A stretch of DNA of 13,031 nt from Candidatus Aenigmatarchaeota archaeon (GTDB taxonomy: Archaea > Aenigmatarchaeota > Aenigmatarchaeia > QMZP01), in NCBI GenBank assembly GCA_003663415.1, contig QMZY01000013.1, positions 1 to 13,031 on the forward strand, in the 5' to 3' direction. This document shows positions 6,445 through 11,726 of this stretch, in pieces. The position numbers and the translations under genes were made by a program. Within the stretch, counting starts at the first letter, position 1. Each line of letters starts with the position of its first letter. The notes beneath the pieces were generated by a model. It searched no databases. It had not been told where the DNA came from and saw nothing but the letters and a program-made list of their open reading frames with translations.

Positions 6445-7604
6445 CGGCTTTTCTTTTTCGCAGAAACCCTTTTATGGTATTTATCCACCCATTTCATTGC
6501 CTTTTCTGCTTCTTTTCTTGAGTTTCCTATACCGGACGTATTTCCAACACCCAGAACAATAGCGCTTCCGTTCTTTCCAACCCTTTCAAGCCCCCTTTTA
6601 ACAGCTTCAACAACTTCAGGCAGAGCATCCTTTATGGTTTTTTTCATCGGCGTTATCGCTTCTTCCTGACTCATCTTAACTATTACAGAATCAATCGCCA
6701 CGCCCTTCTTTACAATAGCTTCCTCTATGTAAGACCTTTCCACGCCGACACCGCCCATAGCAACACCAACACCTTCTGCCACAGAGCCGGTCTTCTCACC
6801 CTCAAGCTTTGCAGCAGCATCAATGGTTATAATCCTTTTTACCCCGTTTTTTTCCACAAGTTTTTTCACAACTTTGCCCGGAAATCCTGTCCTTCCTCCA
6901 GGACCCTTTGCCTTTAAAACAAAAACATTTCTCCCCTCAATTTTTGTTTTAACTCCAACAACATCATCTTCTTCTATTGTTGGTTTTTTGTTTCCCATTA
7001 AATACGCTGCAATTAAGGGACCAATACCGTCGCCTACAGGCTCGCCTTTAGCAAGCGTTTGCGTTCCCTTAAACATAGCCTTGGCGATTCTCTCTATCAT
7101 GGGCAGCTGCATCTGTAAAACCATCGCAATCTGTATATTTTTTGTTTTTCTGACCAGCTCTACGTAGTGTCTCACCACCTTTGATATCTCATACACAGAT
7201 ATACCGCCTGCCAGACCCATTCTTAAACAGGCTTTTTTCTCAGAATCAAAATCAGGAGCAACCTGATCAACAAAATACTCGAACCTGTCTTTTTCTTCCT
7301 TTATTATATGGTCCAGTTTTCTTATAATCCCGTACGGATCCAAAGACACAGGCGTTATGACAAAGAACTCAAAAAACCTTGTTACAGCTTCTTTTATCCT
7401 TTTCTCCGCTTTTTTGCTGATGCTTTTTATAATAAACTTTTTTGAGCTTTCAGCCATGTCTTCCAGCTCTTCTGCTGTTTTTTCCAGCTTCCACATAATC
7501 TGCGAAAGCATTATTCTTGGATAGAACAAAAAGAAAACCATCATAAAAACAAACCAGGCTATCCAAGACAGCCAATCGCCCCCGCCGCCAAACTGAAAAT
7601 TCAT
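6438..7604 (-). CDS. DUF1512 family archaeal membrane-anchored protein
   Basis: The 388-aa protein has one N-terminal membrane helix (about residues 12-30, LSWIAWFVFMMVFFLFYP). A helical region with many charged residues follows (about 35-150). The C-terminal half is Gly-rich alpha/beta: GEPVGDGIGPLIAAYLMG, KAKGPGGRTGFPGK, ITIDAAAKLEGEKTGSVAEG, GVAMGGVGVERSYIEEA and GVGNTSGIGNSR. This layout is that of DUF1512, an archaea-specific family without an assigned reaction. The repeated GxG turns and the acidic IDAAAKLEGE segment resemble nucleotide- or metal-binding enzymes, but that is inference. The N-terminal helix puts the large domain on the cytoplasmic face if the short Gly-rich N-terminus is outside. 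GAGGG at -9 to -5 may act as a weak ribosome site. It lies 22 bp upstream of the EndoQ-like gene on the same strand. Confidence 0.8.
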   Translation of the reverse strand: MNFQFGGGGDWLSWIAWFVFMMVFFLFYPRIMLSQIMWKLEKTAEELEDMAESSKKFIIKSISKKAEKRIKEAVTRFFEFFVITPVSLDPYGIIRKLDHIIKEEKDRFEYFVDQVAPDFDSEKKACLRMGLAGGISVYEISKVVRHYVELVRKTKNIQIAMVLQMQLPMIERIAKAMFKGTQTLAKGEPVGDGIGPLIAAYLMGNKKPTIEEDDVVGVKTKIEGRNVFVLKAKGPGGRTGFPGKVVKKLVEKNGVKRIITIDAAAKLEGEKTGSVAEGVGVAMGGVGVERSYIEEAIVKKGVAIDSVIVKMSQEEAITPMKKTIKDALPEVVEAVKRGLERVGKNGSAIVLGVGNTSGIGNSRKEAEKAMKWVDKYHKRVSAKKKSRI

Positions 7605-7682
7605 AAGACCCTCTTTTTTAATTATAAACCAAAGTATTTATTATTTATTGAATCAACCATATAAAATATTAACGGGATTCAT
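7605..7682. promoter_or_regulatory. Divergent promoter region between the DUF1512 gene and the sequon-rich protein gene
   Basis: This 78-bp spacer is nearly all A/T, with overlapping TATA-like boxes: TTTATAAT for the minus strand (7621-7628), ATTTATTATTTATT (7637-7650) readable either way, and ATATAAAATATT for the plus strand (7659-7670). The inner boxes lie only about 20 nt from the start codons, so the central box may be the one used. The exact assignment is uncertain. Confidence 0.4.
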
Positions 7683-8234
7683 ATGTTTGACTGGAAGATT
7701 TTGGGAGCAACGTTTGCTGCATTAATAGTTGTTTCCACGCTGTTTGTGGGAGGTTTCGGGATAAAGGATTTCTTTTCGCAGATATTTGAAAAAATAAGCG
7801 AGTGGCTGGGAAGCTCGCCTTTCAGCGGATTCCAGCACACAAAATCAACGCATGTTCATTTCACGCTCTATCCAGAGAATTTCGTTTTTTCACCTGACAG
7901 CCCAATAAATATAACACTCAGCACAATGAAAATAAACAACTTTAAAGGCAAAATAAACACACATTTCAAAAACAACACGCTGCTTTTTTCTGAAGACCAA
8001 ACAGACCTGAAAATAGAAACAGAAATACAGAATTTTGTTGCCCCGGAAGTTTCACTCAAAGAACTTGTTTTTAAAGGCAAATTCATTGTCACAAGCACAG
8101 GCTCAAACATAACAGCAGAAAATGAAACAATGAGTGTTTACGATTTTTTGGGTGTTGTGTCCCTTCAAAATAAATCAATTGTGTTTTCAGGAAACGTAAC
8201 AAAAATAAAGGGAAGGGGTTGGGAAATCATTTAA
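7683..8234 (+). CDS. Membrane-anchored exported protein with many N-glycosylation sequons, unknown function
   Basis: I do not recognise this 183-aa protein. It starts with an uncleaved-type signal anchor (about residues 7-26, ILGATFAALIVVSTLFVGGF), then a short amphipathic stretch (IKDFFSQIFEKISEWLG). A beta-rich domain without cysteines follows. The outer domain has six Asn-X-Ser/Thr sequons: N76, N97, N142, N147, N163, N171. This points to an extracellular, glycosylated domain. Alternating hydrophobic strands (SPINITLSTMKINNFKG, KGKFIVTSTGSNIT) suggest a single beta-sandwich or LEA/WHy-like fold, but no motif settles it. It is divergent from the DUF1512 gene and its stop overlaps that of tfs by 4 bp. 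Confidence 0.65.
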   Translation: MFDWKILGATFAALIVVSTLFVGGFGIKDFFSQIFEKISEWLGSSPFSGFQHTKSTHVHFTLYPENFVFSPDSPINITLSTMKINNFKGKINTHFKNNTLLFSEDQTDLKIETEIQNFVAPEVSLKELVFKGKFIVTSTGSNITAENETMSVYDFLGVVSLQNKSIVFSGNVTKIKGRGWEII

Positions 8235-8554
8235 CCATATTCTCTCCACGAGTGCTTGCATTTTGTGCATCTTAAAAACAAAGTCGGCGCCTCATCTGTT
8301 GATCTGGTTTGCTGTATCCACCAGACAGCTTCCTTGTTCCCGCACTTTGGACAAACCGTTTTTGTTTTGGGCAGAGCTTCTTCCTTTTTCTCTATAATTA
8401 TCACATCATCCAGCGGGTTTTTATCAACGTCTTCTGAAATTTCCAGCGGCTTGTAGTCCTCAAGCCTGAATCCGCACTTTTTGCAAACAAGAACAGTTCT
8501 GTCTTTCTCTTTTTTTGGAACCAAAACCGAACCGCATTTTTCGCAAAAATTCAT
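8231..8554 (-). CDS. tfs: Transcription factor S (TFS), RNA polymerase transcript-cleavage factor
   Basis: The 107-aa protein has two zinc ribbons in the TFIIS/RPB9-like arrangement. The N-terminal ribbon uses C4, C7, C24 and C27. The C-terminal ribbon uses C68, C71, C96 and C99 and carries the catalytic hairpin QTRSTDEAPT with acidic D87-E88, followed by FLRC and HSWREYG. These two acidic residues enter the polymerase secondary channel and activate cleavage of backtracked RNA, rescuing stalled complexes and improving fidelity. Length and spacing are normal for an active archaeal TFS. The gene lies 24 bp downstream of signal peptidase I. A TATA-like run (ATATATAA, 8585-8592) overlaps the end of that gene, so it may be transcribed both from the upstream cluster and alone. 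Confidence 0.95.
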   Translation of the reverse strand: MNFCEKCGSVLVPKKEKDRTVLVCKKCGFRLEDYKPLEISEDVDKNPLDDVIIIEKKEEALPKTKTVCPKCGNKEAVWWIQQTRSTDEAPTLFLRCTKCKHSWREYG

Positions 8555-8578
8555 ATTACCACTTTGATTATTTTCATA

Positions 8579-9064
8579 TTAACTTATATATATTAATATC
8601 GCAACAAATCCGCCCAAAAGCAATATTAATATATACGGCCATTTCAGAAGTTCCATAAGGATTATTTTCACCCATCCTATGTAAGGTATTATAAATATAA
8701 CCTTTCCATGTATTTGAGAATACTCTATTTTCTTTTCAAACGGCAGCTGCCCGCTGTTGGCATCACCTCTTGTTTGAAATGTCCCGTCATTGTTAATTTT
8801 TATTATTCTATGAACAACGGGCGTTTGGGTTGGCGACGGGGAAAAAACTATTATATCACCAATCTTTAAATCCTTTTCAGGAACGCCCTGCAAAACGAGA
8901 ATGTCGCCTTTCTGAAAAGTAGGAACCATTGAATTTGATTCAACAGCAACCACGGGCATATCTGTGGATAAAACAAAACCAAGCGTTTGGTTTATCCCGA
9001 AAGCCAATAAAACGCCGAAAATAATATATAATATGTTTTTTTTGTCTTCCCGCGATATATGCAT
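8579..9064 (-). CDS. Signal peptidase I, archaeal/Sec11 type (S26B)
   Basis: The protein is 161 aa from the ATG at 9064. An N-terminal membrane helix (about 10-32) leads to the external catalytic domain with the nucleophile in SNSMVP (Ser45), the base in VVHRI (His85, replacing the bacterial Lys), and the conserved RGDAN (Asp101). A C-terminal helix (about 139-160) gives a second membrane anchor. It removes class I signal peptides from secreted proteins on the outer face of the membrane. I chose ATG 9064 rather than an in-frame TTG at 9091. The sequence AAGGTGACGAG directly before it gives a strong GGTGA ribosome site 4 nt away, while the TTG lies inside the preceding gene without such a site. 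The TGA inside GGTGA is also the stop codon of the CBS gene, so the two are likely co-translated. Confidence 0.92.
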   Translation of the reverse strand: MHISREDKKNILYIIFGVLLAFGINQTLGFVLSTDMPVVAVESNSMVPTFQKGDILVLQGVPEKDLKIGDIIVFSPSPTQTPVVHRIIKINNDGTFQTRGDANSGQLPFEKKIEYSQIHGKVIFIIPYIGWVKIILMELLKWPYILILLLGGFVAILIYIS

Positions 9065-9068
9065 CTCG

Positions 9069-10142
9069 TCACCTTTTGGCACTTTCAACAATCATTCGCT
9101 CAATTTTATCCAGAACATTGCCCATAGCCTTTGTTACATCCCAATCATAGTCCTTAACAAAAAACCTTCCCCTGTTCGTAGAAAACCCTGCTCTTACGCT
9201 GTATTTAGTTCTTTTTCCTGCCTTTTTATGTTTGCTCACACGAAAAACAGCATAGTTTATAGTGACAATCTTTGAAAGTTTTTTAACGCTGTTTGTTATC
9301 TGTTTGTCAATTATATTTTTTAAAAACGCGTCAATGTCTTTCAACCCGCTTATATTCACATATACACCCTCTGTTTTTTTACCAAACAGCTTCAGTATAT
9401 TTCTTGGCGTAACAATGCCTTTCAGTTCCCCGTTATCCTCAATCACAACAGCAGAATAATTTTTAACCATAAGTTCTATAACCTTATTAAGAGGCGTTTC
9501 CGGGCTCGCTCTCGGGAAAACCTTTCTCATAAATGAAGAAACAGGAACGTCCATTTTCGTTTTTTCCATTCTCATGTCCCCTTTTTTTGCTCTTTTCCTT
9601 TCCGCTATTGTTTTCAAAAGGTCTATGCAGTTCACAAGACCGGCAAGCTTTCCTTTCTCATCCAAAACAGGCATTCTTGAAATCTCAAGATTTTTCATAA
9701 TGTTTCTCACAACAGAAGCAGAATCGTCTTCACTTACACAATAAGGAAATTTCATAACATCCATTGCTTTTTTTCCTTTCAGCACTTCATTCTCCCTTAA
9801 AGCATTTAGCAGGCCAATCTTTGTGAGCGCATAGGTTTCGTTTTCAAAACAAACAGGAACAACAAGATAATCATTCACCATTATTTTTTCTATGATGCTC
9901 GTTACAGGCGTGTCTATATCAAGAGGGGATATGCGCTTTATAAACGTTTCTAATTTCGTTTTCTCAGGGTCTATTGTCCTTTTTATCAAATCTCTCGCGA
10001 GCACAATGCCTTTCATTCCATTATCAAAAACAAAAACATAATCCCTTTCATTTTCTGTCATTTTCGCAGCGGCAACCCCGACAGTGTCATCACCGCTTAA
10101 CTTTACAGGCTCTTCCAAAACATCTTTTATATTCAAACTCAC
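9069..10142 (-). CDS. Four-CBS-domain protein with C-terminal HPF/RaiA-like domain
   Basis: The 357-aa protein has four CBS repeats: about 5-55 (GIVLARDL), 64-116 (LTKIGLLNAL), 126-180 (DVMKFPYCVSEDDSASVV ... GLVNCIDLLKTI) and 200-254 (SFMRKVFPRASPETPLNKVI ... GIVTPRNILKLF). Together they make two Bateman modules, which commonly bind AMP, ATP or other adenosine ligands. Residues about 257-353 form a separate domain: a strand, a helix (DAFLKNIIDKQITNSVKKLS), strands (TINYAVFRVSK, KYSVRAGFSTNRGRFFVKD) and a final helix (DVTKAMGNVLDKIERMI). This beta-alpha-beta-beta-beta-alpha order and the W-D-V-AM-LDKIE ending resemble ribosome hibernation factors of the HPF/RaiA type. The start is GTG within a GTGA overlap with the eS17 gene, which implies translational coupling. 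I infer a nucleotide-sensing regulator that acts on the ribosome. The HPF assignment is by eye. Confidence 0.8.
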   Translation of the reverse strand: MSLNIKDVLEEPVKLSGDDTVGVAAAKMTENERDYVFVFDNGMKGIVLARDLIKRTIDPEKTKLETFIKRISPLDIDTPVTSIIEKIMVNDYLVVPVCFENETYALTKIGLLNALRENEVLKGKKAMDVMKFPYCVSEDDSASVVRNIMKNLEISRMPVLDEKGKLAGLVNCIDLLKTIAERKRAKKGDMRMEKTKMDVPVSSFMRKVFPRASPETPLNKVIELMVKNYSAVVIEDNGELKGIVTPRNILKLFGKKTEGVYVNISGLKDIDAFLKNIIDKQITNSVKKLSKIVTINYAVFRVSKHKKAGKRTKYSVRAGFSTNRGRFFVKDYDWDVTKAMGNVLDKIERMIVESAKR

Positions 10143-10339
10143 ACCCCGGATTGTTTTATTTTTTTCATTTCCCTTGTAATAAACCCAGCCAATACATTCC
10201 TTATATATTTGGATTTAAACCTTCTTATTTCTTCAAGAACCTTTTTGTTTTTTTCAAAGTTATCCGTGAATTTCTCACCATACATACTTATTAGCTGTTT
10301 TCCAAGGGTTTTTATTGCCGTGTTTTTTACGCTTCCCAT
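10139..10339 (-). CDS. rps17e: Small-subunit ribosomal protein eS17 (S17e)
   Basis: The 66-aa protein has the eS17 signature: MGSVKNTAIKTLGKQLI, a central NFEKNKKVLEEI and the end SKYIRNVLAGFITREMKKI. It belongs to the archaeal/eukaryotic-specific set of 30S proteins. Length is normal for archaea, which lack the eukaryotic C-terminal extension. GGGGTGA at 10344-10350 is a strong Shine-Dalgarno 4 nt before the ATG. AGTATAAATA at 10376-10385 is a good TATA box right after the endA stop, placing the transcript start about 15 nt before the ATG. The stop TGA overlaps the GTG start of the CBS gene by 4 nt, so eS17 heads an operon eS17, CBS protein, signal peptidase and possibly tfs. Confidence 0.93.
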   Translation of the reverse strand: MGSVKNTAIKTLGKQLISMYGEKFTDNFEKNKKVLEEIRRFKSKYIRNVLAGFITREMKKIKQSGV

Positions 10340-10343
10340 TTTT

Positions 10344-10385
10344 CACCCCAAGTAAAATTAATTAGCAAAAGGAATTATTTATACT
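10344..10385 (-). promoter_or_regulatory. Promoter and ribosome site of the eS17 operon
   Basis: AGTATAAATA (10385-10376 on the coding strand) is followed by an AT-rich spacer and GGGGTGA (10350-10344), then AAAA and the ATG of eS17. This is one of the strongest Shine-Dalgarno sites in the window and a leadered transcript, unlike many neighbours. Confidence 0.6.
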
Positions 10386-10901
10386 TTAAGGCTTCATTCT
10401 CAGCACTTCATAGTATGTGATGTCATTCTCATTGTCCACAACAGCCCAGAGCATTCTTGCCCTGATAGAATGCGCCAGTCTGACTGCTCTTGAAAGCTCG
10501 GCAAACGAGCACGCATAGTCTTCAGGCACGGCAAAAACAATCCATTTTGTGTGTTCCTTCGGTGTTTTCGGCCCTCTTTTAACACCCACACCTCTTTGGT
10601 AAACCCTGAAATCGCACCCGAATTTAAAGCCAGTTTTAACAACAAAACCCCTGTTTCTTAAATCCCTGTACACCATGTACTTTTCATGCATTCTTGGGTC
10701 CCTTTTCAATGCAAACTTCAAAAGAGATTTAAAGCTTTTCCTGCCAATCTGGATTTTTCCCTTTTCAAGCAAATACAGGCCCTCGACCAAAGAAAGCTCA
10801 AGCCTGTCCTCTATCCTCTTTCCGTAGTTTTTTTCTTCAAGCCTTTCAAAACCCTCATAAATTACAATTTTGTTTTCCAAAAGAACAGCCTTAATAACCA
10901 T
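10386..10901 (-). CDS. endA: tRNA-splicing endonuclease EndA, lacking the usual catalytic lysine
   Basis: The 171-aa protein has the length and layout of the homotetrameric archaeal tRNA intron endonuclease: an N-terminal alpha/beta domain (1-65), then KYMVYRDLRNRGFVVKTGFKFGCDFRVYQRG with catalytic Tyr101, KEHTKW with catalytic His117, and LSRAVRLAHSIRARMLWAVVD, ending DITYYEVLRMKP. The enzyme cuts bulge-helix-bulge sites in precursor tRNAs and rRNAs. In the Methanocaldococcus enzyme the third catalytic residue is a Lys just after HSVR. Here the segment reads HSIR-A148-R149-M, with no Lys at either position. Tyr and His are kept, so the protein may be an active variant using Arg149, or a structural subunit that pairs with another EndA. 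The start codon lies 1 nt after the tRNA-Phe gene, with no room for a promoter or ribosome site of its own. Confidence 0.92.
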   Translation of the reverse strand: MVIKAVLLENKIVIYEGFERLEEKNYGKRIEDRLELSLVEGLYLLEKGKIQIGRKSFKSLLKFALKRDPRMHEKYMVYRDLRNRGFVVKTGFKFGCDFRVYQRGVGVKRGPKTPKEHTKWIVFAVPEDYACSFAELSRAVRLAHSIRARMLWAVVDNENDITYYEVLRMKP

Positions 10902-10902
10902 A

Positions 10903-10976
10903 TGGGACGGGTGGGATTTGAACCCACGACGCCTCGGTCTTCAGCCGAGTGCTCTCCCGGGCTGAGCTACCGCCCC
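10903..10976 (-). tRNA. tRNA-Phe (GAA anticodon)
   Basis: A complete cloverleaf of 74 nt including discriminator A. Acceptor GGGGCGG pairs with CCGTCCC (one G-U at pair 4-69). The D stem is GCTC/GAGC, the anticodon stem CTCGG/CCGAG with loop CTGAAGA (anticodon GAA), the variable loop GCGTC, and the T arm GTGGG-TTCAAAT-CCCAC. There is no intron, and CCA is not encoded. The 5' end abuts the stop codon of the upstream gene (0 nt) and the 3' end is 1 nt from the endA ATG, so it is almost certainly part of a mixed mRNA/tRNA transcript. An AT-rich stretch at about 11044-11065 inside the upstream gene could also serve as its promoter. Confidence 0.97.
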
Positions 10977-11252
10977 TCAATATGTAACATATCCTGTTTC
11001 CTTAACCTCTATTTCAATGCGTTTTCCTCTCTCGGAAAGTTCGTTTAATTTTTTAATAATATCTTTTATAACCAAATTATAATGTCTTTCGCAAAAATAT
11101 AAAGAAACCACATCTTTTCTCTCACCCCTGATGTCAATCTCAAATATCAAAGCCTCTTTGCTCGGATATTTGGAGCAGCCGTGAAAATTGCATTTTTTCC
11201 CAAGACCCCTCAAATCAAAATTACCAACAATAAACTCTATTTTTGGGTCCAT
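10977..11252 (-). CDS. Small Cys/His protein, possible zinc finger, unknown function
   Basis: The protein is 91 aa from the ATG at 11252. It has a C-x4-C pair (C21-NFHG-C26) and a later C-x2-H (C54-ER-H57), which could form one zinc site of C2-CH type between short beta strands (ALIFEIDI, KDVVSLYF). A helix (LVIKDIIKKLNELSERG) and a strand (RIEIEVKETGYV) finish it. I do not recognise the family. Linkage to tRNA-Phe and endA hints at RNA binding, but that is only context. A TTG at 11258 is also in frame. I prefer the ATG because a TATA box (TTTTATATAT, about 11273-11282) is centred 25 nt before it, giving a leaderless mRNA. Its TGA stop directly touches the first base of the tRNA. Confidence 0.65.
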   Translation of the reverse strand: MDPKIEFIVGNFDLRGLGKKCNFHGCSKYPSKEALIFEIDIRGERKDVVSLYFCERHYNLVIKDIIKKLNELSERGKRIEIEVKETGYVTY

Positions 11253-11258
11253 AGGCAA

Positions 11259-11363
11259 ATTTTCGTTCTAAAATATATAAAATTATAACAAACGGCGCAT
11301 TGATTACAAAATTCTCGTTTTCTAATTCAACGCATTTATTAATCTTTTTTCAAAAATTAAACC
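11259..11363. promoter_or_regulatory. Divergent leaderless promoters for the Cys/His protein-tRNA-endA unit and for NAC
   Basis: For the minus strand, TTTTATATAT at about 11273-11282 is centred 25 nt before the ATG at 11252. For the plus strand, CATTTATTAAT at 11333-11343 is centred 26 nt before the NAC ATG at 11364. Neither gene has a GGTGA site, consistent with leaderless transcripts. I see nothing else in this spacer. Confidence 0.55.
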
Positions 11364-11681
11364 ATGAAAATAAACCCAAGGCAAATAGAAAAGCTTGCAA
11401 AACAGCTTGGAATGCAGATGGAAACAGTTGATGCAGAAGAGGTTATAATAAAACTCAGAAACGGGAATGAAATCCGCATATCAGAGCCGCAAGTTTCAAA
11501 GGTTAATGTAATGGGGCAGGAAACATTCCAAATCACAGGAAACGTGAAAGAGACAGGCTTTTCTCAGGAAGACATACAAACAATAATAGACCAGACAGGC
11601 GTTAATGAGGAAGAAGCCAAAAAAGCACTGGAAGAGACCCGAGATTTGGCAGAGGCCATTCTAAGGTTAAAAAAGCACTAA
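11364..11681 (+). CDS. nac: Nascent polypeptide-associated complex protein (archaeal NAC)
   Basis: The 105-aa protein has a NAC domain (about 20-62, with VIIKLRNGNEIRI and VNVMGQETFQITG) and a C-terminal UBA domain (about 66-104, SQEDIQTIIDQTGVNEEEAKKALEETRDLAEAILRL). A positively charged N-terminus (MKINPRQIEKLAKQLG) is expected to touch the ribosome. In archaea the protein forms a homodimer that sits at the ribosomal exit tunnel and shields new chains, instead of the eukaryotic alpha/beta pair. Length is normal. The gene is separated from the ATPase gene by 45 bp, which contain a separate TATA box. Confidence 0.95.
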   Translation: MKINPRQIEKLAKQLGMQMETVDAEEVIIKLRNGNEIRISEPQVSKVNVMGQETFQITGNVKETGFSQEDIQTIIDQTGVNEEEAKKALEETRDLAEAILRLKKH

Positions 11682-11696
11682 ACGATCATTTTAATC

Positions 11697-11704
11697 CATA
11701 AAAA
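11697..11704 (+). promoter_or_regulatory. TATA-like box of the P-type ATPase gene
   Basis: CATAAAAA is centred about 26 nt before the ATG at 11727, and there is no GGTGA between them, so a leaderless transcript is likely. A C-run follows it. Confidence 0.45.
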
Positions 11705-11726
11705 CCCCCGTGCGAAATAATTAAAC

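Noticed and set aside
9065..9091. TTG 9091 as the start of signal peptidase
   Set aside because: ATG 9064 has an optimal GGTGA site, while the extra nine residues would be read from the end of the CBS gene without one.
10686..11048. A 120-aa plus-strand reading frame containing a GRVGFEPTTPRSSAE-type stretch
   Set aside because: That peptide is the well-known artefact of translating a tRNA gene on its opposite strand; the rest is antisense to endA.
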